Translations under genes and position numbers: made by a program | Notes under the pieces: model-generated | What the model was told of the DNA's origin: nothing | The model's input: the letters and a program-made list of their open reading frames with translations, nothing else | Database searches by the model: none | Part shown: piece after piece, positions 8,734-17,101 of the stretch | Numbering within the stretch: the stretch's first letter is position 1 | Layout: each line of letters begins with the position of its first letter | Origin: Candidatus Parcubacteria bacterium | Lineage (GTDB): Bacteria; Patescibacteriota; Microgenomatia; UBA12405 | DNA length: 64,000 nt | NCBI GenBank assembly: GCA_023443725.1 | Contig: JAEZTF010000007.1 | Span: forward strand, 62,001-126,000 | Direction of reading: 5' to 3'

Positions 8734-8880
8734 TTAATAATTAAAGATATCACTTTCCGCCGCTTTACTTCTATTGTCAAAATTTCTACTTAAGAATTGA
8801 GAAGCTATAAACAAGCCCAAGACTAATACCATTAAATTCAAAATCATTTTTACTCTCGATTTTTTAACCTGTTTAACCAT
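8734..8880 (-). CDS. 48-residue membrane peptide with NRSKAA motif
   Basis: A short open frame, read by hand: MVKQVKKSRVKM, a hydrophobic span (~residues 12-30), then FDNRSKAAESD and a stop. It repeats the layout of the neighbouring exported proteins (basic tail, one membrane segment, N-R-S-K-A-A) but has almost nothing after the motif. It is either a truncated relative or a genuine small peptide. Its stop is 3 bp before the start of the Big2/cohesin gene. No function is assigned. Confidence 0.55.
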   Translation of the reverse strand: MVKQVKKSRVKMILNLMVLVLGLFIASQFLSRNFDNRSKAAESDIFNY

Positions 8881-8925
8881 CTAATTAAGGCTATAGGTTT
8901 TTTAAATCTTTGTCAATATTAATTA

Positions 8926-10809
8926 TCAATATCTCTTTTTAATTTTATCTATCACTGATAAAACTTTGTTTCCGTCAATTTTTATACTGTCAAAATACCA
9001 TTTTAAAGAATTATATCTAGGCATATTTTCTTCATAAATTAACTTTAAAGCTTCATCCCTTGTAATTATTCCCTCTCTAATTTGATGACTTCTAAAAGAG
9101 TCATTCTCTGTAAACCCTTGGATTTGACAATAAACATAGTTATAAAAAGCCGGAGATCCATCATCAATTCTCCATGTCAATCCCGTTTCATTATCACCTT
9201 CCCAATTATATTCTTTTTTTAAAGTCTTAATAATTTTGTTTTCATCCCAAGGTATATAATGCCACAAATAAATATAGTCATGAGGAACTACAAAAGTAAT
9301 TAAATAACCTAAAAAACTACTCCACAAAGACCTGTTTAAATAAGCTGGATTTAATAAAAATTCTTTTACATAATAAGTTAATAATTTCAATTTATCCAAC
9401 CAATAATAATTATGTATTACTCCACCAGGATCAGCATTTTTAACACCACAATAACCAGATTTAAATTCTTCTTTTTCTAATTCATTTCCTCGACAAAAAA
9501 AGACTAATTTAACTCCTAATTCTTTTTTTACTTTATCAATATAATATTCTGTTGTTTTATCACCTTGCATCAATAAAGGAATCATTCCTAAATTCGGTCT
9601 TTTCAACCAAGCTTTTAAATTCATTTTTATATCTTCTCTCACTTTTTTAATATCAGCCGAAATCACAATATGTTCTACACCTAGTTTTGCCAGCATTCTG
9701 GATTGATTTCGTCTACCAACATCAGACAGCATTCCCCAATCAAAAGTCACTGCCACTGGATGCATTTTTAAAACTTTGACTAAATAATGTAATCCATAAG
9801 AACTATCTCTTCCACCACTAAAAGCAATAATACAATCTGGATTATTATCTCTAGATCTATAATTCTTAATTATTTTTTCTAAAGCATTTACTCCTTTATG
9901 TTTTATTTTTTTATGTTCATTACAATAATTACAAACTCCATTTTTATCAAAACTAATAAATGGTGTCGTTTCAGGTAACACGCATCTTACGCATCTCTTT
10001 ATTTTTGATATTTTTTTAAAATTAATTTTATGATTTGTTAAATCATTGGTCTTTTTATGTGTACTACTTTTAGTTTCTAGTATTTCTGTCTTATCTAAAA
10101 CTGATTCTTTCCTCACACCATCTAAATTAACTGTAATTATTTTTCCTGGTCCAACCTTACTTATGTTAATTTTTTTAGTTTTCAGTTTTTCCAAAAATTT
10201 CTTTTCAGAAGCAAATAAAATAGCTGACTTAAATTTACCTATATATAAAGAACCATTGTTAGATGCAAAAACCACTTCATTTTTTTTAGGATTACTTTTA
10301 TCTACAACTACTAGATTTAACGTGCCAATTGCATATTGAGATAGATATTTAATAGCTTCTGTCAAAGTTAAGTTTTTATCTTTTTTTAGTTTTAAAATTA
10401 TTTCCAATAAAACCCTCGAATCAGAATCATATTTTTTAATTCCAAATCGTCTTATTAAATCCTCAACATTTACAATTATTCCATTATGAGCTAAAACCAA
10501 ATCATTTTTAATTAATGGTTGGTTATTTTTTAAATTACCAATATCTCCATTTGTTGCCAATCTACAATGACCCAAAACAATTTTCGAATTTGATATGTAT
10601 GGGAAAATCTCTTTTTTAAATTCATCAGTATTAATAAATTTCTTACTATTTATAGGCAAAATGCAAGAATGTTCCAAATGATTATTGATCAACCATACAC
10701 CAGTAGAGTCCTTCCCTCTTCTATAAGAATATTTATTCAATCTAAAAAAAATATTATTTTTATTACTTAATTCATTATTAGGATCTATACATCCAAAAAT
10801 TCCACACAT
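8926..10809 (-). CDS. Fused class II glutaminase and N-acetyl sugar amidotransferase
   Basis: 627 residues with two enzymes in one chain. Residues 1 to ~220 are a class II glutamine amidotransferase: Cys2 (MCGIFG) is the nucleophile, with GHCRLATNG and AHNG motifs. From about residue 270 a zinc-type CVRC...CNYC segment leads into a PP-loop domain (AFSGGRDSS) of the WbpG/PseA sugar amidotransferase family, which makes amidino sugars for surface glycans. Known WbpG-type enzymes take ammonia from separate glutaminase partners; here the glutaminase is fused on. It fits the glycan-rich genome, but substrate is unknown. Divergent from the glycosyltransferase at 10865. Confidence 0.8.
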   Translation of the reverse strand: MCGIFGCIDPNNELSNKNNIFFRLNKYSYRRGKDSTGVWLINNHLEHSCILPINSKKFINTDEFKKEIFPYISNSKIVLGHCRLATNGDIGNLKNNQPLIKNDLVLAHNGIIVNVEDLIRRFGIKKYDSDSRVLLEIILKLKKDKNLTLTEAIKYLSQYAIGTLNLVVVDKSNPKKNEVVFASNNGSLYIGKFKSAILFASEKKFLEKLKTKKINISKVGPGKIITVNLDGVRKESVLDKTEILETKSSTHKKTNDLTNHKINFKKISKIKRCVRCVLPETTPFISFDKNGVCNYCNEHKKIKHKGVNALEKIIKNYRSRDNNPDCIIAFSGGRDSSYGLHYLVKVLKMHPVAVTFDWGMLSDVGRRNQSRMLAKLGVEHIVISADIKKVREDIKMNLKAWLKRPNLGMIPLLMQGDKTTEYYIDKVKKELGVKLVFFCRGNELEKEEFKSGYCGVKNADPGGVIHNYYWLDKLKLLTYYVKEFLLNPAYLNRSLWSSFLGYLITFVVPHDYIYLWHYIPWDENKIIKTLKKEYNWEGDNETGLTWRIDDGSPAFYNYVYCQIQGFTENDSFRSHQIREGIITRDEALKLIYEENMPRYNSLKWYFDSIKIDGNKVLSVIDKIKKRY

Positions 10810-10864
10810 TCAACAATTTTAAATTAAAATAATTCATCAATCAATCGATATAATAAATAAAGAC

Positions 10865-12409
10865 ATGATTTCTAAATTTATTAAAAATAACTTACCTAAG
10901 ATATTAACTGTCATCTTAATTCCATTTTTCTTTGTTGGATTATTCAAAAACATAGATTATATTAAATTTCCTAATTCAGATTTTTTTCAATATATCAATG
11001 ATGGACATAAATATTTAAACCTAAAATTGCCAGACAGTATTCATCCACCACCATTCGCCCCAATAATCATTTGTCTAGTTTCAAAATTATTTTCAAATGT
11101 TGAATATCCAGAACTTTTTAGTGCTCATTTAATTAATATAATTTGTGCTACCTTATCCCTATTAAATATTTTTTTCATTTTTTCCAAAAAAAAACCTTGG
11201 TTTGGTTTATTACTTATCCTTCTAATAGCTACCAATAAACTTTATATTACCGATAGTCTCAATATAACCAATGAGGTTATTTTCACTTTTTTCCTTACCT
11301 TAGTTCTTTTACTCTATTCTAAAAAACATTATTTATCCAGTTATTTATTAAGTGGTCTTTCTTTTTTTGTTCGCTATGAAGCCATTATTGTTGTAGCAGC
11401 AATTTTTATTATAGATTTTTTTAAAAAAAATAAAAAAATAAAATTTTTTCATGTCTTTATTGCTATTATTCCAATAATTTTTTGGCTAATAATATTAAAT
11501 TCTCATAGCCTTGGAAATTCCATTTTTCAAAATGCCTATATTGACGAAGTAGTTAATGGGGTAAACAATATTCCCAATTTTCAACCATTCAAGTCACTAT
11601 TAGATATTATTTTTAGTAACCCAATTGAATATTTACTTAGTGTTGTCTTTTTTCCAAATAGTCAATTTCATTTTGAATTATTAACTGCCAATAGTAGATT
11701 AATTTTCTCTAGTATCATTTTAATAATTTGTTTTAAAAATGTTTTTTTCAAAAAAAATACCAAAATAATTCAAATCATCTACTTAATCATTCCATCTTAT
11801 CTAGTCTTTACCGCAATTTTTCCAAACTTTAATATTCGATATTTATTCCCCATGTTTTGGATTATTTATTTCGTTTTAATCAACAGAAAAAGCACACTTG
11901 TTACCATAATAATTTTTTTTATTCTTTTAACTATTAATTTAATTGGACTAAGTCAATATTCAATACATGATGGTGCTTTTGAAAAATTAGAATATCGTCT
12001 AGTCTCTAATTGGGTAAATCAACAAGACCTAAAAAACACAACCATATTGTTTATGTTTGATCCCGGAGCTATGATTTACTTTAATAAAAACAAATCAGTT
12101 ATGATTGACATCAGTAGTTATGAAGATTTCTCAAATATCTTTACCAAATGTAACAACGATATTCTCTGTGTCATTAATAACGATGACTATTATGACAACA
12201 AAGAAATTTTTGTAGTTACTCAAAGTTCTACTACTATAGATCAAAAAAATGTAATAGATAAATATACTAATGAAACATTACATCATATTTCTGCTTTTCA
12301 TGATAATAAATTTATTAATAATCCAAAATTTAAATCAATAAAGTTTTTATCAATAAATAAATATACTTGGGCAAAAATCTATAAATATATTCCATCAAAA
12401 ACCCCCTGA
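10865..12409 (+). CDS. Polytopic membrane glycosyltransferase (GT-C type)
   Basis: 514 residues with about 9-11 hydrophobic segments and a C-terminal soluble part (~380-514). The first extracytoplasmic loop carries NSDFFQYINDGHKY, the place where GT-C enzymes have their acidic motif. Such enzymes use lipid-linked sugars outside the membrane. The closest recognisable group is the PMT/ArnT-like family, at low resolution. A TATAAT (10849-10854) lies 10 bp before the ATG, so the 5' leader should be a few bases at most. The stop codon is part of a terminator stem. Confidence 0.6.
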   Translation: MISKFIKNNLPKILTVILIPFFFVGLFKNIDYIKFPNSDFFQYINDGHKYLNLKLPDSIHPPPFAPIIICLVSKLFSNVEYPELFSAHLINIICATLSLLNIFFIFSKKKPWFGLLLILLIATNKLYITDSLNITNEVIFTFFLTLVLLLYSKKHYLSSYLLSGLSFFVRYEAIIVVAAIFIIDFFKKNKKIKFFHVFIAIIPIIFWLIILNSHSLGNSIFQNAYIDEVVNGVNNIPNFQPFKSLLDIIFSNPIEYLLSVVFFPNSQFHFELLTANSRLIFSSIILIICFKNVFFKKNTKIIQIIYLIIPSYLVFTAIFPNFNIRYLFPMFWIIYFVLINRKSTLVTIIIFFILLTINLIGLSQYSIHDGAFEKLEYRLVSNWVNQQDLKNTTILFMFDPGAMIYFNKNKSVMIDISSYEDFSNIFTKCNNDILCVINNDDYYDNKEIFVVTQSSTTIDQKNVIDKYTNETLHHISAFHDNKFINNPKFKSIKFLSINKYTWAKIYKYIPSKTP

Positions 12410-12423
12410 TCTCTCAGAGGGTT
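12400..12423. terminator. Bidirectional terminator between the GT-C gene and tsf
   Basis: Stem AACCCCCTGA / TCAGAGGGTT with one mismatch and a TCTC loop. Read on the minus strand (end of tsf) it is followed by TTTTT; on the plus strand by TTTATTTAT. It serves two convergent genes. Confidence 0.8.
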
Positions 12424-12445
12424 TTATTTATCAAATAAAAAAAAA

Positions 12446-12940
12446 TTATTCACATGTAGCCGGAGCACTTTCTATTTCAAATCTAGCAATTCTTCCAATT
12501 TTAATATTTTCACCAAATTTACTATTTAAAGCTAAAACTATATCTTTAACTTTTTTAGAACCATCTTTAATAAAATCTTGTTCTAATAATTGTTCAACGT
12601 TTTCTGGATTTAATGCCGCTACTTGTAAACATAAATCTTTGCTTACAGTTAAAAATTCTTCATTTACAGCCACAAAATCAGTTTCACATAAAAGTTCTAC
12701 CATACAACCAACTCTACCCGGATCATAAAGAGATTTGTGAGTATAAGTTGCCACTATACCCTTTGCTGAAACTTTATCTGCTCTTTTTTCAGCTTTTTTG
12801 AGACCCTTTTCTTTCAAAATTTCTTTGGCTCTTTTTTCATCACCATCAGCTTCTTCCAAAGCCATTTTAATTTCCATAATCCCCAATCCAGTTTCAACTC
12901 TAATTTTTTTGACTAGTTCAATTATTTTTTTATTATCCAT
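12446..12940 (-). CDS. tsf: Elongation factor Ts
   Basis: Nucleotide exchange factor for EF-Tu. 164 residues, much shorter than the ~280 of E. coli. The N-terminal UBA-like part is clear (ELVKKIRVETGLGIMEIKMALEEADGD, residues 9-35), followed by KGLKKAEKRADKVSAKGIVATYTH and the ELLCETDFVAVNEEF core segment. The second core subdomain and coiled-coil are absent, as in other short EF-Ts. It lies 65 bp downstream of rpsB, the usual order. Confidence 0.95.
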   Translation of the reverse strand: MDNKKIIELVKKIRVETGLGIMEIKMALEEADGDEKRAKEILKEKGLKKAEKRADKVSAKGIVATYTHKSLYDPGRVGCMVELLCETDFVAVNEEFLTVSKDLCLQVAALNPENVEQLLEQDFIKDGSKKVKDIVLALNSKFGENIKIGRIARFEIESAPATCE

Positions 12941-13005
12941 AATTTTATTTTAATTTAATTTAATTTTTATTTTTAACTATTTACTACTAGCTAATTATTA
13001 ATTAA

Positions 13006-13902
13006 CTATTTAGTTCCAGCAGCTTTGATAGCTCGACCAACTTCTTCAATAACTAAAGAAATACTTTTTGAACTATCATCATTAGCCACAATTGGAAAAT
13101 CTACTTTAAAAGGATTTGAATCTGTATCTACTAAAGCTACTGTTTTAATTTTTCTAATTCCAGCTTCTTTAACTGCAGTTTTTTCAAAACCAGGATCAAC
13201 TACCAATAAAACATCAAACATTTTGTCGAGTTTAGTCAAACCACCGACTATTTTTTCTAATCTAGTAATTTCTTTGTTTATATCGGCCAATTCTTTTTTA
13301 GTACTCTCAGTAAATTTACCTTTTTCCAAACCTTCTTTAAGATCATTCAATTTTTTAACATTCTTTTTTATTTGTTCCCAATTTGTAATAGTACCACCCA
13401 ACCATCGGTCAGTGACATAAGCTACTCCAGCGTCAATTGCTACACGTCGAACTGATTCTCTAGCCTGTCTTTTAGTACCAACTAATACAATTGATTTACC
13501 ATTTCTTTTGGCATTGTAAATAAAATTGCATGCTTTATCTAAACTATCCAAAGTCTTTACTAAATCAATTACTTCAATTCCATCTTTATTACTAAAAATG
13601 TATTCACGAGATTTTGGATGAGTTTTGGAAGTTTTATGACCTAAATGACTTCCAGCATTTAATAAATCTTTCAATCCAATAGTCAAGGTATATTTTTTGT
13701 CAGTTTTAATATCTTCTTTCTTTTCTGCAACAACCATTCCTTCATCTACAGTCTTTTTTATTTCTTTTTCTGCCTTTACTTTTTCATTTAACTTTCTAAT
13801 ATTTTCTGAAGTGATATTACTTTGTTTCTTAACTTTGACCACTAATGCTTTTTTAACCAAAGATTTTCCGCTTCGGTTGACGGTTTTTGTTTTTACTTTC
13901 AT
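13006..13902 (-). CDS. rpsB: 30S ribosomal protein S2 with N-terminal extension
   Basis: 298 residues. The S2 body starts near residue 76 (LKDLLNAGSHLGHKT, the usual start of S2) and continues through IDLVKTLDSL, GTKRQA and TDRWLGGTITN. Ahead of it is a ~75-residue basic, low-complexity extension rich in Lys and Val that most S2 proteins lack. Only one good ATG exists (13902) and nothing inside the extension is a better start. A palindromic leader lies 20-70 bp upstream. Followed by tsf. Confidence 0.95.
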   Translation of the reverse strand: MKVKTKTVNRSGKSLVKKALVVKVKKQSNITSENIRKLNEKVKAEKEIKKTVDEGMVVAEKKEDIKTDKKYTLTIGLKDLLNAGSHLGHKTSKTHPKSREYIFSNKDGIEVIDLVKTLDSLDKACNFIYNAKRNGKSIVLVGTKRQARESVRRVAIDAGVAYVTDRWLGGTITNWEQIKKNVKKLNDLKEGLEKGKFTESTKKELADINKEITRLEKIVGGLTKLDKMFDVLLVVDPGFEKTAVKEAGIRKIKTVALVDTDSNPFKVDFPIVANDDSSKSISLVIEEVGRAIKAAGTK

Positions 13903-13921
13903 TGTTTGTCCTTATTAATAA

Positions 13922-13970
13922 ATTTTCGGTGAAGGGTTTAAATGACCCAGGATAAATTTATACCGAAAAT
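13922..13970 (-). promoter_or_regulatory. Palindromic rpsB leader element
   Basis: A perfect 9-bp outer inverted repeat (13922-13930 with 13962-13970, ATTTTCGGT/ACCGAAAAT) encloses a second one (GGGT 13934-13937 with ACCC 13945-13948). It lies between a TATAAT at 13998-13993 (minus) and the rpsB start, so it would be in the 5' leader of the rpsB-tsf mRNA. Ribosomal-protein operons are often autoregulated through such leaders; that role is inferred. Confidence 0.55.
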
Positions 13971-14070
13971 ATATATAAATTTTAACTTGGAAATTATACT
14001 ATGGATAAGAAAAAAATAAAACAACAAGATTGAACAGCACCGACACAAAGAAAACGAATCCCCAAAGGGG

Positions 14071-14103
14071 AGAAAAGAGGTGAAGCAATATCGCCTCTTT
14101 TCT
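14071..14103 (-). terminator. Terminator after the 124-residue membrane protein gene
   Basis: Stem AGAAAAGAGG / CCTCTTTTCT (14071-14080 with 14094-14103), 13-base loop, 16 bp after the stop of the gene at 14120. A second small GGGG/CCCC hairpin (14060-14070) follows on the minus strand. Confidence 0.65.
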
Positions 14104-14119
14104 TAAAACATAGAGAGTT

Positions 14120-14494
14120 TTATAAATCAGAATATTCTGCGTAAGCGACAATCCCCATAACGAAGTTATAGAGAAATAACGCCAGAAAAAACAGTCCCAT
14201 CAACTGTCCGATTTCCAACCCATAAGCCGGACCTACAACTAGCAAAAGTAAGCTAACTGGTAGTTCAAACCAAACCAGAAATCTTTCTGTTCTTCCTGTG
14301 TTCTTAGGTTTGACTGCAACCATGATAATCATGAAAACAGCCGCCCAGGCCAAAATCTGTGCAGACAAAGTTACCGAAAGAATCGGCAAACTAAAGAATG
14401 CCATCACAAACATGACCAGGTAAACAATCGATCGGATGAAGTGCGTAACAAACGCAAACACATACGCACCTTTGATATCAAGTTCAAATTTCAT
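14120..14494 (-). CDS. Small four-helix membrane protein, G+C-richer than neighbours
   Basis: 124 residues with four hydrophobic segments (about 10-32, 38-60, 70-92 and 96-118), a short polar loop KPKNTGRTER in the middle and a YAEYSDL tail. I do not recognise the family. Codon use and base composition differ clearly from the flanking AT-rich genes. It has its own consensus promoter (14647-14675), a ~150-base leader, a Shine-Dalgarno AAGGAGA before the ATG and a terminator, so it is a self-contained unit. A 16-bp inverted repeat flanks the unit. Confidence 0.7.
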   Translation of the reverse strand: MKFELDIKGAYVFAFVTHFIRSIVYLVMFVMAFFSLPILSVTLSAQILAWAAVFMIIMVAVKPKNTGRTERFLVWFELPVSLLLLVVGPAYGLEIGQLMGLFFLALFLYNFVMGIVAYAEYSDL

Positions 14495-14646
14495 TTTCTT
14501 TCTCCTTATTTATATTTTGTTTATTTTTTGTGCGTTATATATTAAAGCTAAGCTTGAAAAAGCCCAGACTTGTTCTCTTAAGCGCATATCAATCTTGTTG
14601 TTTTTTAAAGGGCGTAATTATTATTATTTCTAACAATAATTAAAAC

Positions 14647-14675
14647 ATCATAGCAAATTTATCCTATAATGTCAA
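14647..14675 (-). promoter_or_regulatory. Consensus sigma-70 promoter for the gene at 14120
   Basis: On the minus strand TTGACA (14675-14670), 17-bp spacer ending TTTGC, TATGAT (14652-14647). The transcript would carry a leader of about 150 bases. The 14495-14646 interval holds this leader, with an ATTATT/AATAAT hairpin at its start and no open frame. Confidence 0.75.
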
Positions 14676-14797
14676 TACTTCTCCCCTCTAAATCAACTTT
14701 TAAAGCTAAATTTCAAATATTTATTATATATAAGATACTTCCCTATTTTTCTATAGGATATTCAATTCAACTTCCATCTTTTTTACCAATTTATTGC

Positions 14798-14803
14798 TAA
14801 AAT
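14798..14803 (+). promoter_or_regulatory. Extended -10 promoter for the TraG-like ATPase gene
   Basis: TTGC-TAAAAT ends 6 bp before the ATG at 14810, so transcription should start at or next to the start codon (leaderless mRNA). No good -35 is present. The rest of 14676-14797 is AT-rich spacer between divergent promoters. Confidence 0.55.
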
Positions 14804-14809
14804 ATTCTC

Positions 14810-16993
14810 ATGTCTGACAGTAATTTGACCATTCTTGAAGTTCGTCTACCTCAAGAAAATGAATTCACCTTTGAATCCATGTCTGCTTTGTTGGCCAATT
14901 TTACTCAATTTTCTAAATCTAGTTTTTTAGATCGATTAACTGGTAAGAAAAAAACTATTTCATCTCTTGAAGTTGTCCTAAAAGACGGCCAAATTCGTTT
15001 TTATGTCGTTGTTCCAACTGATGATTTAGAATTTTTCCGATCACAAATATTAGCTCAATATTCTACTGCCGCTCTTAAAGAAACTCCTGATTATTTAAAA
15101 ACTTTAGAAGATAATCAAAACCCTACACTACCGCTAAATTTAAGTTTTACCCAATTAGGTTTAGCCAAATCTTATAGCTACCCTCTCAAAACTACCAAAG
15201 ATTTTAAAGATACTGATCCATTAAACTCTGTTCTTGCTCCCCTTTCTCGTTCTAATAATATTCAAGATTTTTTTATTTTTCAAATCGTTTTAGCTGCTGC
15301 TCCTAAAAATTGGCAAAGCGGCATTATCGATACTATCCAAAATGGTATTTTAGTTGACCGAGAAAAAAATATTCGAACTGCTCATCCTGACAAAATGATT
15401 CTGGAACAAAAAATTCAATTTCCAGGTCTCTTTACTCAGATCAACCTTTTATCGACCAATCCAGGGCTTATAGCATCTGTTTCTTCGTCTTTTGGTGCTT
15501 ATACTAATCCTCGAGGTAATTTCATTAAATCTTTCTCTCCTGGGATTTTTACCAAAACCAAACTAATCAATGCTATTTTTGATCGAAAAGTTGTCAAACA
15601 ATTAAAAGGTCAAATATTTAATACTGAAGAATTATCTGCTATTTGGCATTTTCCTAACAAACTAACTAAACTTCCCAATATCGCTTGGGGTAAAAAACTT
15701 TATTCTGACCCTCCAGAAAATTTACCAGTTGCTGACAACGCCACCCCTGAAGAAAAAAGTCAAATCACTTTCTTTGCTAAAACTGAATTTAGAAACAAAG
15801 AATCTATTTTTGGTATTAAAGAAGGTGAAGATCGTCGTCGCCACACTTACATTATTGGTAAATCTGGTACTGGTAAAACTACACTTATTTCCAATATGGC
15901 CATAGATGATATTCGTAAAGGTCGAGGTGTGGCCGTTATCGATCCTCACGGAGATTTATGCAACACTATTCTCGATTATGTTCCTAGCTCTCGTATGAAC
16001 GATGTCTGTTACTTTAATCCAGCTGATCCTGAATATGTTTATCCTCTTAATGTCTTAGAAGCCAAAAATGATTCTCAAAAAGAACTTATTGCTTCTGGCG
16101 TTTTATCAATCTTTAAAAAACTTTATGGTGCTGTATCGTGGGGACCACGACTTGAACATATTTTGCGAAATGCTGTTCTTACTTTAGTTAATACTCCAGG
16201 AAGCGATTTAACTCATATCGTGGAAATTCTTACTAATAAAAACTTCCGTAATCAAGTTGTTGGTAAATTAACTAATCAAACTCTAAAAAATTTTTGGCTC
16301 AATGAATTTGATCGCATGGATCCAAAATTTCAAAACGAAGCTGTCTCTCCTATTTTAAATAAAGTTGGTCAATTTATTGCTTCAACTAATATTAGAAACA
16401 CCGTCGCTCACGCCAAATCAAAAATAAACATTCAAGAAATAATGGACCAGAAAAAGATCTTAATTGCTGATTTGTCTACTGGCCGTCTGGGTGAAGATAA
16501 TTCTGCCCTACTTGGTGCTATGTTAATTACCCAGATTCAGCTTTCAGCTATGAACCGGGTTTTCCAAGCCGCCGAAGATCGAGCTGATTTTTATCTCTAC
16601 GTCGATGAGTTTCAAAATTTTGCCACTGATGCTTTTATAAAAATCCTTTCCGAAGCTCGTAAATTTAAATTAAACCTTATTATCGCCAATCAATATATGG
16701 CTCAACTCGATCGTACCATTCAAGATGCTATTTTAGGAAACGTTGGTTCATTAATGTCCTTTGTCGTCGGTAACCAAGATGCTTTTATTCTAGCTAAAGA
16801 ATTTGGCACTGCTTTTCCACCAGAAGATTTAGTCAAAATTGGTAAATATCAAATCATTTGTAAATTATCTATTAATTCCGAAACTACCCAACCATTTTAT
16901 GCCACCACACTTCCTCCGTTATCTTGTAAAAATCAACAACGCGACAAACTCATTCACGCTTCCCAAATGCACTGGGGCAAGAAAAAAGAATAA
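14810..16993 (+). CDS. TraG/VirB4-type secretion or conjugation ATPase
   Basis: 727 residues. An N-terminal half without clear motifs (1 to ~330) precedes a P-loop ATPase: YIIGKSGTGKTTLI (Walker A, ~345-358), VIDPHGDL (~376-383) and LYVDEFQNF (Walker B, ~598-606), followed by a sensor-type NLIIANQYMAQLDR. This is the layout of type IV coupling proteins and of HerA/VirB4-like DNA pumps. No other conjugation or pilus gene is nearby. CPR genomes often carry one such gene on its own, and its substrate is unknown. Confidence 0.8.
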   Translation: MSDSNLTILEVRLPQENEFTFESMSALLANFTQFSKSSFLDRLTGKKKTISSLEVVLKDGQIRFYVVVPTDDLEFFRSQILAQYSTAALKETPDYLKTLEDNQNPTLPLNLSFTQLGLAKSYSYPLKTTKDFKDTDPLNSVLAPLSRSNNIQDFFIFQIVLAAAPKNWQSGIIDTIQNGILVDREKNIRTAHPDKMILEQKIQFPGLFTQINLLSTNPGLIASVSSSFGAYTNPRGNFIKSFSPGIFTKTKLINAIFDRKVVKQLKGQIFNTEELSAIWHFPNKLTKLPNIAWGKKLYSDPPENLPVADNATPEEKSQITFFAKTEFRNKESIFGIKEGEDRRRHTYIIGKSGTGKTTLISNMAIDDIRKGRGVAVIDPHGDLCNTILDYVPSSRMNDVCYFNPADPEYVYPLNVLEAKNDSQKELIASGVLSIFKKLYGAVSWGPRLEHILRNAVLTLVNTPGSDLTHIVEILTNKNFRNQVVGKLTNQTLKNFWLNEFDRMDPKFQNEAVSPILNKVGQFIASTNIRNTVAHAKSKINIQEIMDQKKILIADLSTGRLGEDNSALLGAMLITQIQLSAMNRVFQAAEDRADFYLYVDEFQNFATDAFIKILSEARKFKLNLIIANQYMAQLDRTIQDAILGNVGSLMSFVVGNQDAFILAKEFGTAFPPEDLVKIGKYQIICKLSINSETTQPFYATTLPPLSCKNQQRDKLIHASQMHWGKKKE

Positions 16994-17020
16994 AACCAAG
17001 GATAATTTATATCCTATAAC

Positions 17021-17049
17021 TTGACTGAACGCCATATTTTTGCTATAAC
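17021..17049 (+). promoter_or_regulatory. Sigma-70 promoter for the gene at 17102
   Basis: TTGACT (17021-17026), 17-bp spacer ending TTGC, TATAAC (17044-17049). Just upstream is a palindrome GGATA-ATTTA-TATCC (17000-17014) and the TATCCTATAA motif found before the promoters at 58927 and 59730. Confidence 0.75.
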
Positions 17050-17101
17050 CAAGAGCACTTTGGAAAAATAAAAAAGGGAAAAGGAAAGGGAAAACATTAA
17101 A

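Larger units (their letters stand above)
14018..14604. repeat. 16-bp perfect inverted repeat flanking the membrane-protein unit
   Basis: AAAACAACAAGATTGA at 14018-14033 is found again, inverted, at 14589-14604. The pair encloses the terminator, coding region and most of the leader of the G+C-richer gene at 14120. No transposase lies between them. Confidence 0.7.

Noticed and set aside
12400..12423. Riboswitch-like element after the GT-C gene
   Set aside because: A simple stem with T runs on both sides between convergent genes is fully explained as a terminator.
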